Of a stretch of 64,000 bases of DNA, positions 54,401-58,600 are shown piece by piece; position 1 is the stretch's first letter; the number at the start of each line of letters is the position of its first letter. The DNA is from Nocardia colli (lineage in GTDB: Bacteria > Actinomycetota > Actinomycetes > Mycobacteriales > Mycobacteriaceae): the NCBI RefSeq assembly GCF_008704205.1, contig NZ_VXLC01000043.1, positions 19,691 to 83,690 on the forward strand, written 5' to 3'. Below the pieces are notes generated by a model that saw only the letters and a list, made by a program, of their open reading frames with translations, was not told the origin of the DNA and did not search any database. The position numbers and the translations under genes are program-made.

Positions 54401-55680
54401 GTTACGTCGACCGCGGCCTCGGTGGGGCCGTACAGGTTGTGCAGCGTGGCGCCACTGATATCGCGGAACGCGGCGGCGGTCGCCGCCGGAAGGGCCTCGC
54501 CGGAGGCGAAGACCAGGCGCAGCGAATCCACTGCCGTTTCCGCCGCCGGCTCATCGGCGAACACCGCCAGCATCGACGGCACGAAATGAGCGACGGTGAC
54601 CCGGCTTTCGGCGATGATCCGGGCGAGGTACGCGGGGCTGCGATGCTCGTCCGGAGCGGCGATGACCAGCCGCGCGCCGATCTGCAACGGCCAGAAGAAC
54701 TCCCACACCGAGACATCGAAGGTGAACGGCGTCTTCTGCAAGACGACGTCGTCCGCTCGCAGCAGGTACCGACGCTGCCGCCAGCGCAGGTTGGCCAGGA
54801 TCGACCGATGCGACACGGCGACCCCCTTGGGGCGGCCGGTCGAACCGGAGGTGAAGATGACGTACGCGGTGTTGTCCGCGCTCAGTCGCACGGATTCGTC
54901 AGCCGCTGATTGGTCTGAGCTGCTGTCGAATTCGTCGATGTCGAGAGTCGCAACCTCGCCCAACTCCGGATGATCGCGGGTCGTGGTCAGTACCAGGACC
55001 GGGCGCGCGACCTCGAGCACATACGCGATCCGCTCCACGGGATGGTCGGGATCGATCGGCACATATGCACCGCCCGCTTTCAGAATCGCGTACATGCCGA
55101 TCAGCAGGTCGAACGAGCGGCGAACAGCCAATCCCACCAATGCCTCCGGGCCGACGCCCTGCGAGATCAGCCGGTGGGCCAGCGCATTCACCCTGCCGTC
55201 GAACTCGGCGTAAGTGAGCGTCGCGCCGGCGTATTCGAGCGCCACCGCGTCCGGAGTGCTGCGCACCTGCCGCTCGAATTCGCTGACCAGCGTCTCGACC
55301 GGCGGCGGCTCGACGGACAGCACGCTCCGGGCCGCGGCCAGCGCATCGTCCAGCAGCTCGGTCAGCACCGTGCCCAATGCTCCGTCGGCTGATTCCAGCA
55401 GCGCGGGCAGCTGACTCGACACCACGACCGGCACCAGTGCCGCCGCGCCCAGGCTGTCGCCCATCGCTTCGGCCAGCAGCGCCAATTCGTTGGCGAGCAC
55501 CTCGTACGTGACGGTCAGGTTGTTGTGGCGCAACGCGACCCGGTCCGGCTCGAGCCCGGCGACGGTCTCGATCAACCCGGGCAGGTCGTCGACTCCGTAC
55601 GCACGGCGCAGCGCGGCATGCCCACCGAGCGCTGATCTGGTGCCGAGTCCGTCGGGTGTAACCGAATCTGTGTGGGACAT
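30418..55680 (-). CDS. Giant nonribosomal peptide synthetase, 8420 residues: dock-A-T-(C-A-T)x7-TE
   Basis: One intact 25.3-kb gene. Domain order: N-terminal docking-like remnant (residues 1-128), A-T without a C domain, seven C-A-T modules of about 1050 residues each, and a C-terminal type I thioesterase. All eight adenylation domains keep TSGSTG, YGPTE and the A10 Lys, and all eight carriers keep GGxSL. I see no epimerisation, methyltransferase or cyclisation domain. Pocket codes read by eye, in order P3-P10: DVWHFSLVDK (Ser), DVWDFILVSK, DVPHFSGVEK, DVWEHGAISK, DVWHFSLVDK (Ser), DVWDFILVSK, DALFTGTIIK, DLWTLILVSK. ATG 55680 overlaps the stop of the upstream NRPS (ATGA). The first module gets its C domain from that upstream protein. 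The thioesterase should release or cyclise the finished peptide. The product is unknown. Confidence 0.95.
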   Translation of the reverse strand: MSHTDSVTPDGLGTRSALGGHAALRRAYGVDDLPGLIETVAGLEPDRVALRHNNLTVTYEVLANELALLAEAMGDSLGAAALVPVVVSSQLPALLESADGALGTVLTELLDDALAAARSVLSVEPPPVETLVSEFERQVRSTPDAVALEYAGATLTYAEFDGRVNALAHRLISQGVGPEALVGLAVRRSFDLLIGMYAILKAGGAYVPIDPDHPVERIAYVLEVARPVLVLTTTRDHPELGEVATLDIDEFDSSSDQSAADESVRLSADNTAYVIFTSGSTGRPKGVAVSHRSILANLRWRQRRYLLRADDVVLQKTPFTFDVSVWEFFWPLQIGARLVIAAPDEHRSPAYLARIIAESRVTVAHFVPSMLAVFADEPAAETAVDSLRLVFASGEALPAATAAAFRDISGATLHNLYGPTEAAVDVTAHEVTGADVTSVPIGTPADDTDLLVLDDNLRPVPTGVVGELYLAGVQLARGYVARPGITAERFVASPEGPVGERLYRTGDLVRWVAGRDGGPDELEYLGRTDFQVKLHGLRIELGEVEAALLRHPRVTQAAVVLYRQHNSDHLVGYVVGSGVIDPVAVLTSVRRELPEYMVPSLVTVLDAMPLNVNGKLDRRALPEPEFGSAAATYRAPETAAEVQVAGIFAGLLGLDRIGADDDFFALGGNSLIATRAIARISTALGVTIDVRDFFDRPTAAAIAAAAQHGVDRPPLVAGERPEHIPLSPPQRRMWFLNRFGTDTESARAFDTAAVDNIPVALRLRGELDVAALSAAITDLVARHEVLRTVYPHTVAGPAQLIRRVHAVFDLTPSEVPEHKLADAILVVASQGFDVAEEIPVRVRLLRCGPADHTLVLVVHHIAADGVSLGPLVRDLGTAYAARRAGRAPGWAPLAVQYADYALWQQQVLGDEADPDSAAARQLAFWRTELADLPAQLDLPADRPRPARASYRGATQEFRLDAELRAAIEEVAARCQATPFMVLHAALAALLARLSGTTDIAIGTPVAGRGDAALDDLVGMFVNTLVLRTEISGAATFAELVGQARDRDLRAFAHAGIPFERLVEVLNPARSQARHPLFQVALFMQNLGPVTPDLPDLVTDPVDFDPGFAKFDLQLTISDADAEYRAEFTYATDLFDAPTVREFAAKLVRLLRTAVAEPQTPVGDIALLDAGEFDYVTASWNASGHKVPDRFLHEGFDNQVRRTPNAVAVQTDSLQMTYTELSDQANRMARMLIESGVGPESLVVLAMPRSIELVVAMYAVARAGGAYVPVDPAHPDERIGHILDTARPHSVLTTRLAGFVLPATVPADVTVRHVDELDLSAYSAAKISERERRAPLHPEHPAYVIFTSGSTGKPKGVSVSHRAIANQLAWMHAEYRPRTGDIYLQKTATTFDVSLWGYFLPLRAGATLLLATPDGHRDPRYLAETIAQHGVTLTDFVPAMLSVFAAHALPGELDSLRDVFVIGEALPPETVAAFQAMSDAGLHNLYGPTEAAVSITYREVTTDDTAVVPIGEPEWNSQVYVLDARMRPVAIGVPGELYLAGNQLARGYHGRVDLTADRFVANPFGNGGERMYRTGDLVRWSQDGELVYLGRTDFQVKFRGQRIELAEIETALLASPEVSRAAARLVTGASGDFLAGYVVRTSGTELDPAALKAALAQRLPAYMVPTALVELTEFPLGSSGKLDRAALPVPALATERFRAPVDAAQRLVAAVFAEVLRVDRVGLDDDFFALGGSSLDATQVTARVGEAIGVRVPLRALFEAATVEGFSAAVDALSTAGALRPALTRRNRPERIPLSPAQQRLWFLNRLESEDGPSGVYNLPVVLRLTGRLDTAALERAVVDVLLRHESLRTLYPDTDTGPYQLILDGADIGLALNPVPVERSEVASAIAAIARAGFDVTTELPSRVALLLVDRDDNARGVIGDEYVLVFVIHHIAADALSMPPLVTDLVRAYLARLIGHRPDWAELPVQYADYSLWHRELLGAPDTPGDPAYQQLRFWRDVLDGAPAQIALPTERPRPAVPSNRGAAVNFTIEPAVVAALRVIAQRSGATLFMVLHAAFAATLARLSGSDDIVIGSPIGGRGERELDALIGMFVNTLVLRTPVAADASFGELVQQTRDADLAAFANADLPFERLVDAMAVDRGTGAHPLFQVMFSFGAAQPVLRTGAVEVPWLAIEPVEIEDSGAKFDLHLVVNEQQDGPGLTSSLRYATDLFDSATIESFVARFLRMLTAGAVDSRQKIGGIELLTDTEYERVVHRWNDTAQTIDETRTLASLFAEQAVRTPDAIALTFEGTSLSYAEFASRVNRLARWLVVQGVGPDSLVALGMRRSLDLVVGMYAVVTAGGGYLPLDPDHPAERTEHILDTAAPLCVLTSGTDLNLAVAQQRIDRLDLSGYSYAPLTDADRLAPLRPANIAYVLFTSGSTGRPKGVAMSHAGIVNRLLWMQSAYVALDADDVLLQKTPATFDVSVPEFFWPLQVGARLVLAKPDGHQDPAYLGELMRRESVTAAHFVPSMLSVFVADEIDVPTLRNVFCSGEALPAVTAQRMRERTGARVHNGYGPTETAVEVTFHEVTDADAQTVPMGAPIWNTRAYVLDARLRPVPVGVPGELYLSGAQLARGYWGRADLTGDRFVADPFDPTGGRMYRTGDLVAWTSAGELEFLGRNDFQVKIRGLRIELGEIESVLLSLPGVAQAVALVRNDHSNGDQLVAYLVGDGALDSDRLRAELATRLPGYMVPRHFVMLDHLPVNASGKLDRKALPAPVLTSTAFEEPVGSAESLVAGTFTALLGADRVGAQDDFFALGGNSLIATQLAARLGKATGAEVPVRTIFDAPTVRELALRLTVDRSADTELTVLPPLTAQVRPDPIPLSIAQQRMWFLNRFDTTGSGYNIPFALRLTGALNVPALEAAIADVIARHETLRTIYPEQDGAATQVVLPAETKLVDLVVRAVRPAELPDLIAGAASSGFDVTAEVPLRVRLLRLNDGESAVTPGGQVHVLLFVVHHIAADGWSFAPLTRDLAAAYVARCADTAPAWSPLPVQYADFAVWQRTVLGSVEDRRSVLSGQLGYWTGRLAGIPEVLTLPSDRPRPAIATNHGGAVIGRLDSELHQEIQDLAAAHRVTPFMVLHAALTVVLSRYAASTDIVIGAPVAGRGDAALDELVGMFVNTLVLRTEIRPDATLAELLATVRTADLAAFDHAMVPFEQLVDALNPVRSQAHSPLYQVALTLQNQADPDFQLHRLNIAALEVGPAPIQLDLDWTLTDRYAADGAPAGIDVHLHYALDLFDERTVRGYLAAFERVLRALVRDTRTLVANVDLMSSAERGLLLCDRNATARALPPETLDDLLTTRVRTSGDEIGVYYEGTEVTYADLAARVNRLARWLISAGVGPETIVGLATLRSVDMLVTMFAIVRAGGAYLPIDPAHPADRIAQVIESAAPALVLTAGGAELPELDGVRVIDLAELPLGEFSDAPVTDAHRRVPLRQDNTAYVLFTSGSTGRPKGVAVTHRAIMNQLRWLEFRYAVTAADRILQRAPLTFDVSVWECFLPIAVGAPLVIARPSGHLDLAYLAGLLRTYGITIAEYVPSVLAALIGEGMGDALRSLRHLHCGGEALTPDLLAALRSTLDGVVHNAYGPTEAAISAVFHEFAAADAESGLDVAIGRPCWNTRTYVLDARLRPVPIGVTGELYLAGDQLARGYQGRPGLTAERFTADPFGVPGRLMYRTGDLVRWNRDGDLVYLGRNDFQIKLRGQRIELGEIEAALAGTAGVTNAAVLLARDTAGYECLVGYATGTDLNPEAVLDDLRDRLPAYMVPAHLVVLDEMPLTTVGKLDRAALPAVEFIGTAAGFRAPREGVESVLAALITDLVGLTGSRIGADDDFFARGGNSLLAMRLVARVNAAFGCVLTVRAVFEAPTVAELATRIADSAQPASDTSRPVLAVRERPTRIPLSLAQTRMWLLNRLDPESAVYNIPITIRLTGALDTDALRAALRDVIDRHESLRTIFPSDQLGPAQAVLSGDEVTALDLHPVDVAGTDLASAVLAVTAVGFDLRTAMPVQAKLFRASPDDHVLVVVVHHIAADGVSTAPLARDLMVAYTARTTGVAPQWRQLPVQYADFTLWQHEVLGSADDPESLLAAQIAHWRTELAGLAPVLELPADRPRPPVASGRGAAIEFAVSAELTGSVADLARRQGVSSFMVIHAAFAMLLARLARVDDVAIGTPIAGRSEAALDDLVGMFVNTLVLRSRVAPDMSFAELLSEVRDADVRAFAHADLPFERLVDELNPARAQSHSPIVQTLLTFEHREDTVLRLPGLEVSAYPIDSKVAQFDLSLELAEYVADAGTALRGVMRYATDLFDQRTVESFAARFVRVLESVSANSSIALGDIELLDTAERSLVLDRWNDTTHPMEIGQTLVSLFEAQVARTPEATALTLDGTSLSYADFAAKVHRLARWLVDQGVGPDSLVALGMRRSIDLITGMYAVIAAGGAYVPLDPDHPADRIDHVLETAKPVCVLTSGMDLDGVAARQFRVDRLDLTGYAPTPLTTLDRVGVLTSAHTAYVLFTSGSTGRPKGVAVPHAAVVNRLHWMQQTYPLTADDAVLQKTPATFDVSVWEFFWPLQIGARLVVARPDGHRDPAYLARLIIEAGVTTAHFVPAMLSMFIVERRANECITLRNVFASGEALPALAAQRAREVIGARVHNLYGPTEATVDVTFHEVTAADVVSVPIGRPVFNTQLLVLDSRMRPVPVGVPGELYLAGAQLALGYLARPDLTADRFVANPFAGGARMYRTGDLVKWNADGEVEYLGRTDFQVKLRGLRIELGEIETALTALDSIAQAVVVLHSDDRLGDRLVAYVVAATGHSPDLDGARSALSAELPAYMVPSAILPLDELPLNTSGKIDRKALPAPVIEATTYRAPATDTERAVADIIGELLGLDRVGADDDFFALGGNSLIATQVAARLGAAFDAEFPVRMLFDAPTVAGLAARAGRQIGTGSRPPLTARTRPGLVPLSPAQQRMWFLNRFDPTGTVHNIPVVVRLTGYLDPNTLAAAVADVVGRHETLRTLYPDHDGTGYQRILEPDRVPSLHSLESAAALPEFIATPFDVTSEVPLRIGLIRLSDRAHLLALVVHHIAADGFSMAPLARDIATAYAARATRTAPAWAELPVQYADYALWQREVLGAEDDSESVAARQLRYWQEVLRALPVQLDLPTDRPRPAVATHAASSTTIELNSNVREGITAVAARYEATPFMVVHAALATLLARLSGTDDIAIGAPIAGRGDVALDDLIGMFVNTLVLRAEVAGADPFAEVLRRVRDRDLDAFAHAEVPFERLVEVLDPPRSEARHPLFQIALFFQNLAHVELDMAGVAVAEYELDHQTTPFDLQLTVTDNAIQFTYATDLFDEGTVATFGSRFLRLLGAVTTDPEQVVGDIDLFGTGELHRVVTEWNDSAHTACLAEMLLDEFEAQAAATPDDPALIFVPDNGSAATTMTYGELDRRTNQLARHLIAANIGPESLVALAIRRSVDLVVALYAVLKAGGAYVPIDPDHPARRVAHILDTAQPAALLTTTADQVSIDYAGPILRIDELTLDGYADDPIAVHERRSPIHPQHPAYVIFTSGSTGKPKGVSVSHAAIVNQMTWMQSQYQLSAEDVYLQKTATTFDVSLWGYFLPLRIGAPLVLAAPDGHRDPGYLTEAIEAYGVTITDFVPSMLSVFAGHVETAGQRAALDSLRTVFVIGEALPAETVRAFGAVSRARLHNLYGPTEAAVSITYRDVTGEIGGMVLPIGNPEWNSRVYVLDSRLRPTLPGVAGELYLAGTQLARGYHGRPDLTADRFVANPFGTPGERMYRTGDLVRWDADADTDTAELMYLGRTDFQVKFRGQRLELGEIEAVLAAVSGVSQAAAAVVATRTGDQLVGYVTTHNAVAEDEVLRAAAETLPSYMVPSTVLVLEAFPLNASGKLDRKALPEPVFGRVAFRAPVTPAERLVAEAFESVLASGPIGADDNFFELGGNSLIATRVIARLGARLGRRVPVRLVFEAPTVRAFAAWITNDAAALEQSVPLIAGPRPAIIPLAPVQRGMWFLNRLDPASATHNIPVAMRLEGELDVLALRAAFTDVVARHEVLRTVYPVDATGSGHQVILPAEPAPIQLASEDLEGRPVSERIAEFLVAGFDVTTEVPVRAVLLRVHEAEHVLVVVLHHIAADGYSMSPLLRDLLSAYLSRALDTAPSWPDLAAQYADYALWQADAVDSTAREQLSYWTETLRDLPAESALPTDRPRPAVATAHGASVRARIGSEVATRIGEIARQHNATPFMVVHAALSVLLARLSGAADTAIGTPVAGRGEAALDDLVGMFVNTVVLRTRPDLDRSFTDLITQTRTTDLAAFGNATVPFDRVVDELGIERSPARHPLFTVALSYLNTGTATFDVPGLALTAVEFDEPVARFDLQFTVAAEPDADGHLAVELDYATDLFDEATAANLLRRFGRLLGTLTAEPDRPIGAADLLAPAERTELLARRGAHPVEPHTLADLMAAAVAMNPAATALISADRTLTYRALDEQSARLARMLIGHGIGAEDVVAIAIERSIESLLAVWAVAKTGATFVPVDPTYPAERITHMLSDSTAALGLTTSRSHRTLPADVEWLVLDAPATAVRMRHTSAAPIAADELIRPVRVGNPAWMIYTSGSTGTPKGVLATHAGLAGVARAQRDRYEITAAARILHVASPSFDASMLELLLALSAGAALVIAPAGVYGGAELTTLLREQQVSHAFITPAVVRTLDPADLHDLRHLTVGGESYGPDMVRRWGIGRAFYNTYGPTETTIITTISARLRPDDPFDMGTPIHGMSAVILDARLQPVPVGVTGELYLRGPGLARGYHSRPGLSAERFIADPYGPAGGRLYRAGDLVRWTTTGAVHYVGRSDQQVKVRGLRIELGEIDAVLATHASVEAAVTLGHTDAAGVTSLVSYVVGRGIDAEELRAHAGRSLAAYMVPATVMVLDELPLTPVGKLDRQALPEPEFRVAEFRAPRTAAEQAVAEVITDVLGLDTQIGLDDDFFALGGNSLTATQLAARLGNRLALGVGVRLVFEHPTVVALAAAASGAAQSGPVLARRTETGPVPLSLAQQRMWFLNRLDRQSTAYNIPLAVRLTGDLDVAALNAAIADVVDRHEVLRTVYPQHESGPVQVVLPAGESGTPVLAPIAVPADDLTAAVADFVGGGFDVAEAVPVRARLFVPVAADAAAREHVLVVVVHHIAADGSSLVPLARDVMVAYAARRQGSAPEWVPLPVQYADYSRWQRELLGAEDDPDSLVSRQLRFWTGTLDGLPAQLTLPTDRPRPAIVATRGGHVDFAIDARAHAGLIALGRESGATLFMVLHAAFAVLLARLSGTTDIAVGTPVAGRGAAELDDVVGMFVNTLVLRAQVDAGTGFAELLDQVRAADVAAFAHADVPFERLVEVLNPERSTARHPLFQVGFSFHNQAGADFALDGLTATAADFDSEVAQFDLHLVVTDRYDTEGVPTGMAASISYATALFDEGTVAGFAGRLQRLLAAVCADPQVPVGDLALLDRAEAERMLIAWNRPEREFATTTLISAFEAQVARTPDAVAIVDGAETLTYGEFGARVNRLARVLIDRGVAPESVVALAIPRSAELLVAMYAVVTAGGAYLPLDPAHPLDRTVRILAAASPELVLTSAAHPMLPVAVSNHAVVLDISTIDPSIDARPVRDNERSASLSPSNTAYLIFTSGSTGTPKGVAVPHAAVAHQLEWMQSEYALGADDATLLMTSAAFDLSIWELWWAPRTGARIVLAPAAAHRDPAQVLDLIRRASITTVTLVPSLLAMLSEAAGDRLPRSLRRLLVIGEPLPATTVYQVRGRTDARIDNLYGPTEAAVSVTRYRTVPGTRHTVVPIGTPESGSRVYVLDDRLHPVPAGVTGELYLGGAQLARGYHGRPELTAERFVADPFGARGTRLYRTGDLVRWGADGNLEYVERRDFQVKVRGYRIELAEIEHALRSRPAVSEAIVVAQHAGDENAMLAGYFTATEPVDTDILRAAVADLLPSYMVPAVLRQLDTLPRNANGKVDRAALPKPEPRGHEFRAPATELERQFCACFAEVLGVDRIGLDDSFFEQGGNSLLATRLAARLSAALAEPIPVVWLFSAPTPGAMVTQLAQHRSGRGRVDAAAAFDVLLPLRAGGSREPLFCLHPAGGVAWSFAGLAAHIDPERGVYGIQSPALSSAAPLPESIEDWAGRYVREIRAVQPEGPYHLLGWSLGGVLAHAVAVQLQDAGQHVALLAMLDSSRQSTVDESATVPVADLLGGLLGDHAAETDLDLTQLALRMAELPEPFASFGADRLARVLDAGTRAVNLITRYRPRPYKGNLLYFTAALDDPTGATGAATWADAVDGTVHNHAVHTSHWRMTTESALARIGHVLTALLERADRT
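30421..31195 (-). other. NRPS thioesterase domain (chain release)
   Basis: A C-terminal alpha/beta hydrolase of about 258 residues. The nucleophile elbow is GWSLGG with Ser at 30934-30936. LHPAGG lies near its start, and LDSS probably carries the acid. A His near the C-terminus is available (HTSHW). It should hydrolyse or macrocyclise the peptide; Ser and Thr side chains in the chain could serve as lactone nucleophiles (inference). Confidence 0.9.
31196..34385 (-). other. NRPS module P10 (C-A-T), code DLWTLILVSK
   Basis: The last elongation module, directly before the thioesterase. C motif HHIAADG is intact. The pocket residues are read from FDLSIWELW, the TLVPSLL strand, LLVIGE and NLYGPTEAAVS. 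The code matches no substrate I know, but it differs from P2 at only one of ten positions (Thr for His at 278). Carrier Ser is at 31345-31347. Confidence 0.75.
34386..37516 (-). other. NRPS module P9 (C-A-T), code DALFTGTIIK
   Basis: A C-A-T module whose adenylation domain belongs to a different lineage from its neighbours (FDASMLELL, FITPAVV, TVGGE, NTYGPTETTII). The pocket is hydrophobic, and an aliphatic or aromatic residue is likely, but no exact match is known to me. Carrier Ser is at 34543-34545. Confidence 0.75.
37517..40696 (-). other. NRPS module P8 (C-A-T), code DVWDFILVSK (same as P4)
   Basis: The pocket code is identical to P4 at all ten positions, and the surrounding segments (FDVSLWGYFLPLR, TDFVPSML, VFVIGE) are nearly the same. 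Asp at position 278 is unusual for this series and could contact a polar or basic side chain. Carrier Ser is at 37681-37683. Confidence 0.75.
40697..43876 (-). other. NRPS module P7 (C-A-T), predicted serine
   Basis: Code DVWHFSLVDK, read from FDVSVWEFFWPL, HFVPAML, FASGE and NLYGPTEATVD. It is the EntF-type serine code. It is identical to P3, and P7-P8 repeats the P3-P4 pair. Carrier Ser is at 40858-40860. Confidence 0.8.
43877..47104 (-). other. NRPS module P6 (C-A-T), code DVWEHGAISK
   Basis: The pocket is read from FDVSVWECFLP, EYVPSVL, LHCGGE and NAYGPTEAAIS. Glu at 278 suggests a basic or hydroxylated side chain (for example an ornithine-like residue), but no exact code match is known to me. 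Its carrier motif is FFARGGNSL, with Ser at 44041-44043. Confidence 0.7.
47105..50325 (-). other. NRPS module P5 (C-A-T), odd code DVPHFSGVEK and variant C motif
   Basis: The adenylation pocket looks serine-derived but carries Pro at 239 (FDVSVPEFF), Gly at 322 (HNGYGPTE) and Glu at 331. Its C domain reads HHIAADA instead of HHxxxDG. Both differ from every other module here. Carrier Ser is at 47275-47277. It may take a different residue or work poorly. Confidence 0.75.
50326..53522 (-). other. NRPS module P4 (C-A-T), code DVWDFILVSK
   Basis: The pocket is read from FDVSLWGYFLPL, TDFVPAML, VFVIGE and NLYGPTEAAVS. It is the same as P8. Substrate not assigned. The carrier motif is GGSSL, with Ser at 50482-50484. 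Confidence 0.75.
53523..55296 (-). other. NRPS module P3, A-T half, predicted serine
   Basis: This is the first full adenylation domain of the 8420-residue protein, starting at about residue 129, with no C domain before it. Code DVWHFSLVDK is the serine code of EntF. Carrier Ser is at 53671-53673. Its condensation domain is the last domain of the upstream protein. Confidence 0.8.
55297..55680 (-). other. N-terminal adenylation-like docking region of the 8420-residue NRPS
   Basis: Residues 1-128. From about residue 31 it reads like the first part of an adenylation domain (DLPGLIETV...PDRVALRH...TVTYEVL...AEAMG) and then degenerates into a hydrophobic helical stretch (VLTELLDDALAAARSVL) before the true adenylation domain begins. 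It aligns with the C-terminal tail of the upstream NRPS. Docking is inferred. Confidence 0.65.
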
Positions 55681-58600
55681 CAGCTGTTTCCTTCCGAATC
55701 GACTACCGACGCCGAGTCGGCGAGCACCGCACGCACCTCGGCCAGCAGGGTCCGCAGCAAGGCCGCGAGACCGCCGCCACCGAGGGCGGCGAGGATGCCG
55801 GGCACCAGCCCGGCGAGTGAAATGTTGATCAGGGCTTCGGGTTTCGCGGCGGCACCCATCGCCTTCGCGGCGGTCGTCAGTTTCGCGTCGAGTTCGCGAT
55901 AGGAGATCGTCCGGTCGCCGTGGGTGAAAGCGACGGCGTCCGGGTCGACGCGGGCGGCGGCGGAGATGAGCGCGGGCAGATCTGCCGGCGTGGGCTGGGG
56001 TTGTCGTTGCGCCGCAGCGCGGATGTCGATTGCGCGGATCGCGATCGCGGGGTCGGTGGCGACTGCGGTCAGCACCTGCGTCAGCCGCGTGGCGAAGGAG
56101 CGAACCGTCGCGGCGTCGAAAATGTCTGTCGCGTAACCGAATCGCATGCTCAGGCCAGCTCGAGCACCATCGGCGTCGAACAATTCGACGGCGGTGAGCT
56201 GAAGGTCGAACTTCGCTTCATCGAGGCCGAGATCGAGAGCCTCGACGTCCAGGCCCGGTAGCGCGACGGCGCCGGTCGGCAGGTTCTGGAAGGTGAACAG
56301 CACCTGGAACAGCGGCGGGTAGGCGCTGGACCGCGGGCGGCCGATCGCCTCGACCACCTGCTCGAACGGGACGTCCGCGTGCGACAGCGCCGCCAGGTCC
56401 CGCTCGCGTGCTTGGCGCAGCAGGTCGCGGAAGCTCGTGCGCGGGTCTACCTCCGTGCGCAGCACCACCGTGTTGACGAACATCCCGATCAGGTCGTCCA
56501 GTTCACGAGCGCCGCGCCCGGCGACGGGAGCGCCGACGGTGATGTCGGTGGTTCCGGCGAGTTTGGCGAGGAGTACCGCGAACGCGGCGTGGACCACGGT
56601 GAACAGCGTCGTGTCGTGGTCCCGCGCGAGTTCGTCCAGCCTGCCGGTGAGTTCGGTATCGACGTCGAATTCGATGGTCGCGCCGTGCATGTCGCGGCGG
56701 GCTGGTCGGGGCCGGTCGGTGGGCAACGCGAGCAGTTCGGGCGCTCCGGCCAATTCGCGTTTCCAGTAAGCGAGTTGGCGGGCGGCGAGGCTGTTCGGAT
56801 CGTGTTCGGAGCCGAGGAGTTCGTGCTGCCAGCTGCTGTAGTCCGCGTATTGGATGTCCAGCGGTGCCCAGTCGGGTGTTCGGCCGGCCGAACGGGCGAC
56901 GTAGGCACGCATCAGGTCCCGGGTCATCGGCGCGACGGAGTAGCCGTCGGCGCTGATGTGGTGCAGTACGACGACGAGCACATGCTCATCGGCGGCCACC
57001 GCGAAGAGTGCCGCACGAACCGGTGGCGCCTTCGTGATATCGAAAGCGATGGAGACGAATTCGGCGATACGTTCTGCGATGTCCGCCTGCGCTACCGGTA
57101 CCGGGGTGAGGTCGAAAGCCAGATCGGTGACCGGGAGCACCTCCTGCACCGGTCCGTCGCCCGTGTCCGGATACCGGGTACGCAGGGCATCATGCCGATC
57201 GAGGATGTCTTCGAGCGCCGCTCTCAGTGCGGCCAGGTTCAATTCGCCGGTGAGGCGCAGTGCCGTCGGGATGTTGTAGGCGGCGGAATCCGGTGCCAGC
57301 CGGTTGACCACCCACATCCGTTGCTGTGCGGGCGACAACGCCGCCGGCGCCGGGTCGTTCCGCCGCACCAGTGCGGGTCGCGCATCGCTGTCGTCGAGAG
57401 TCGCGAGGTGCTCGGCCAGCCCACCGACCGTCGGTTCCTCGAATACCGCGGACACCGGCACGTGCATGCCCAGTGCGGCGCTCAATCTGGCGGCCAACCG
57501 AGTCGCCATCAGCGAGTTGCCGCCCATGGCGAAGAAGTGGCCGTCGAGTCCTGCTGTGCCGGTGCCGATCACGTCGCCGAAGGTGGCCGCGACGACCTTC
57601 TCCAACTCGGTGCTCGGAGCCCGGAAGGCGGCCTCGGCGAATACCGGTTCGGGCAGCCGGGCTCGGTCGACCTTGCCATTGACGTTGAGCGGCAGCGTTT
57701 CCAGCACCACGACCGCGGCGGGAACCATGTAGGTCGGCAGCTCACCCGCGAGCGCGTCCCGCAGGATCGCCGGCAGCTCGGCCCGATTCCGCGAATCCTG
57801 CGCCGACACAGCGGCATAGGCGATCAGGCGTGCGCCGGCCCGTTCATCCGCTCGCGCCACCGCGACCGCGGCATGCACTCCGGGCTGCCGCCGCAGCGCG
57901 GTCTCCACCTCGCCTGGTTCGATCCGGAATCCACCGATCTGCACCTGGAAGTCCGCGCGCTCCAGGTATTCGAGGGTGCCGTCGGAACGCCAGCGCACGA
58001 TGTCGCCGGTCCGGTACATCCGGCCGCCGGCATACGGATCGGCAACGAACCGGTCCGCGGTCAGTCCAGGTCGGCTCTGGTAACCGCGAGCCAATTGAGC
58101 TCCAGCCAAATACAACTCACCGGGAACGCCGACCGGTACCGGCCGCAGTCGCGCGTCGAGCACGTAGACCCGGCTATTCCAGGCTGGTGAGCCGATCGGG
58201 ACCGTGTGCGCTGGATCGGCATCCACTTCGTATGCCGTGATCGACACAGCGGCTTCGGTGGGACCGTAGAGATTGAACAGCCGCGCCGACGTGCGACGCC
58301 GGAACTCGAGCGCGGTCGCGGGCGGTAAGGCCTCGCCGATGGCGAGTACCTGGCGGAGAGAGGCGGGCAGCTCGGATGCCGTCGAGAGGAGCATGCCGAT
58401 CAGCGACGGCACCGCGTGCAGAATCGTGACGCCGTGCCGGTCGATGAGGTCGCGTAGTCGATCCGGATCTCGTTCCGTGCCTGGCTCGGTGACGACCAGG
58501 CGACCGCCGGTCACCAGTGGAGACCAGAACTCCCAGACCGACAGGTCGAAGGTGGCCGGAGTCTTGAGCAGGACACGGTCGGCCGGGCCCTGCGCGAAAT

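Noticed and set aside
55678..55682. Frameshift joining the two NRPS genes into a single gene
   Set aside because: The genes meet in a standard ATGA overlap, and each end has its own coherent terminal region; a simple fusion would not give a normal C-A junction.
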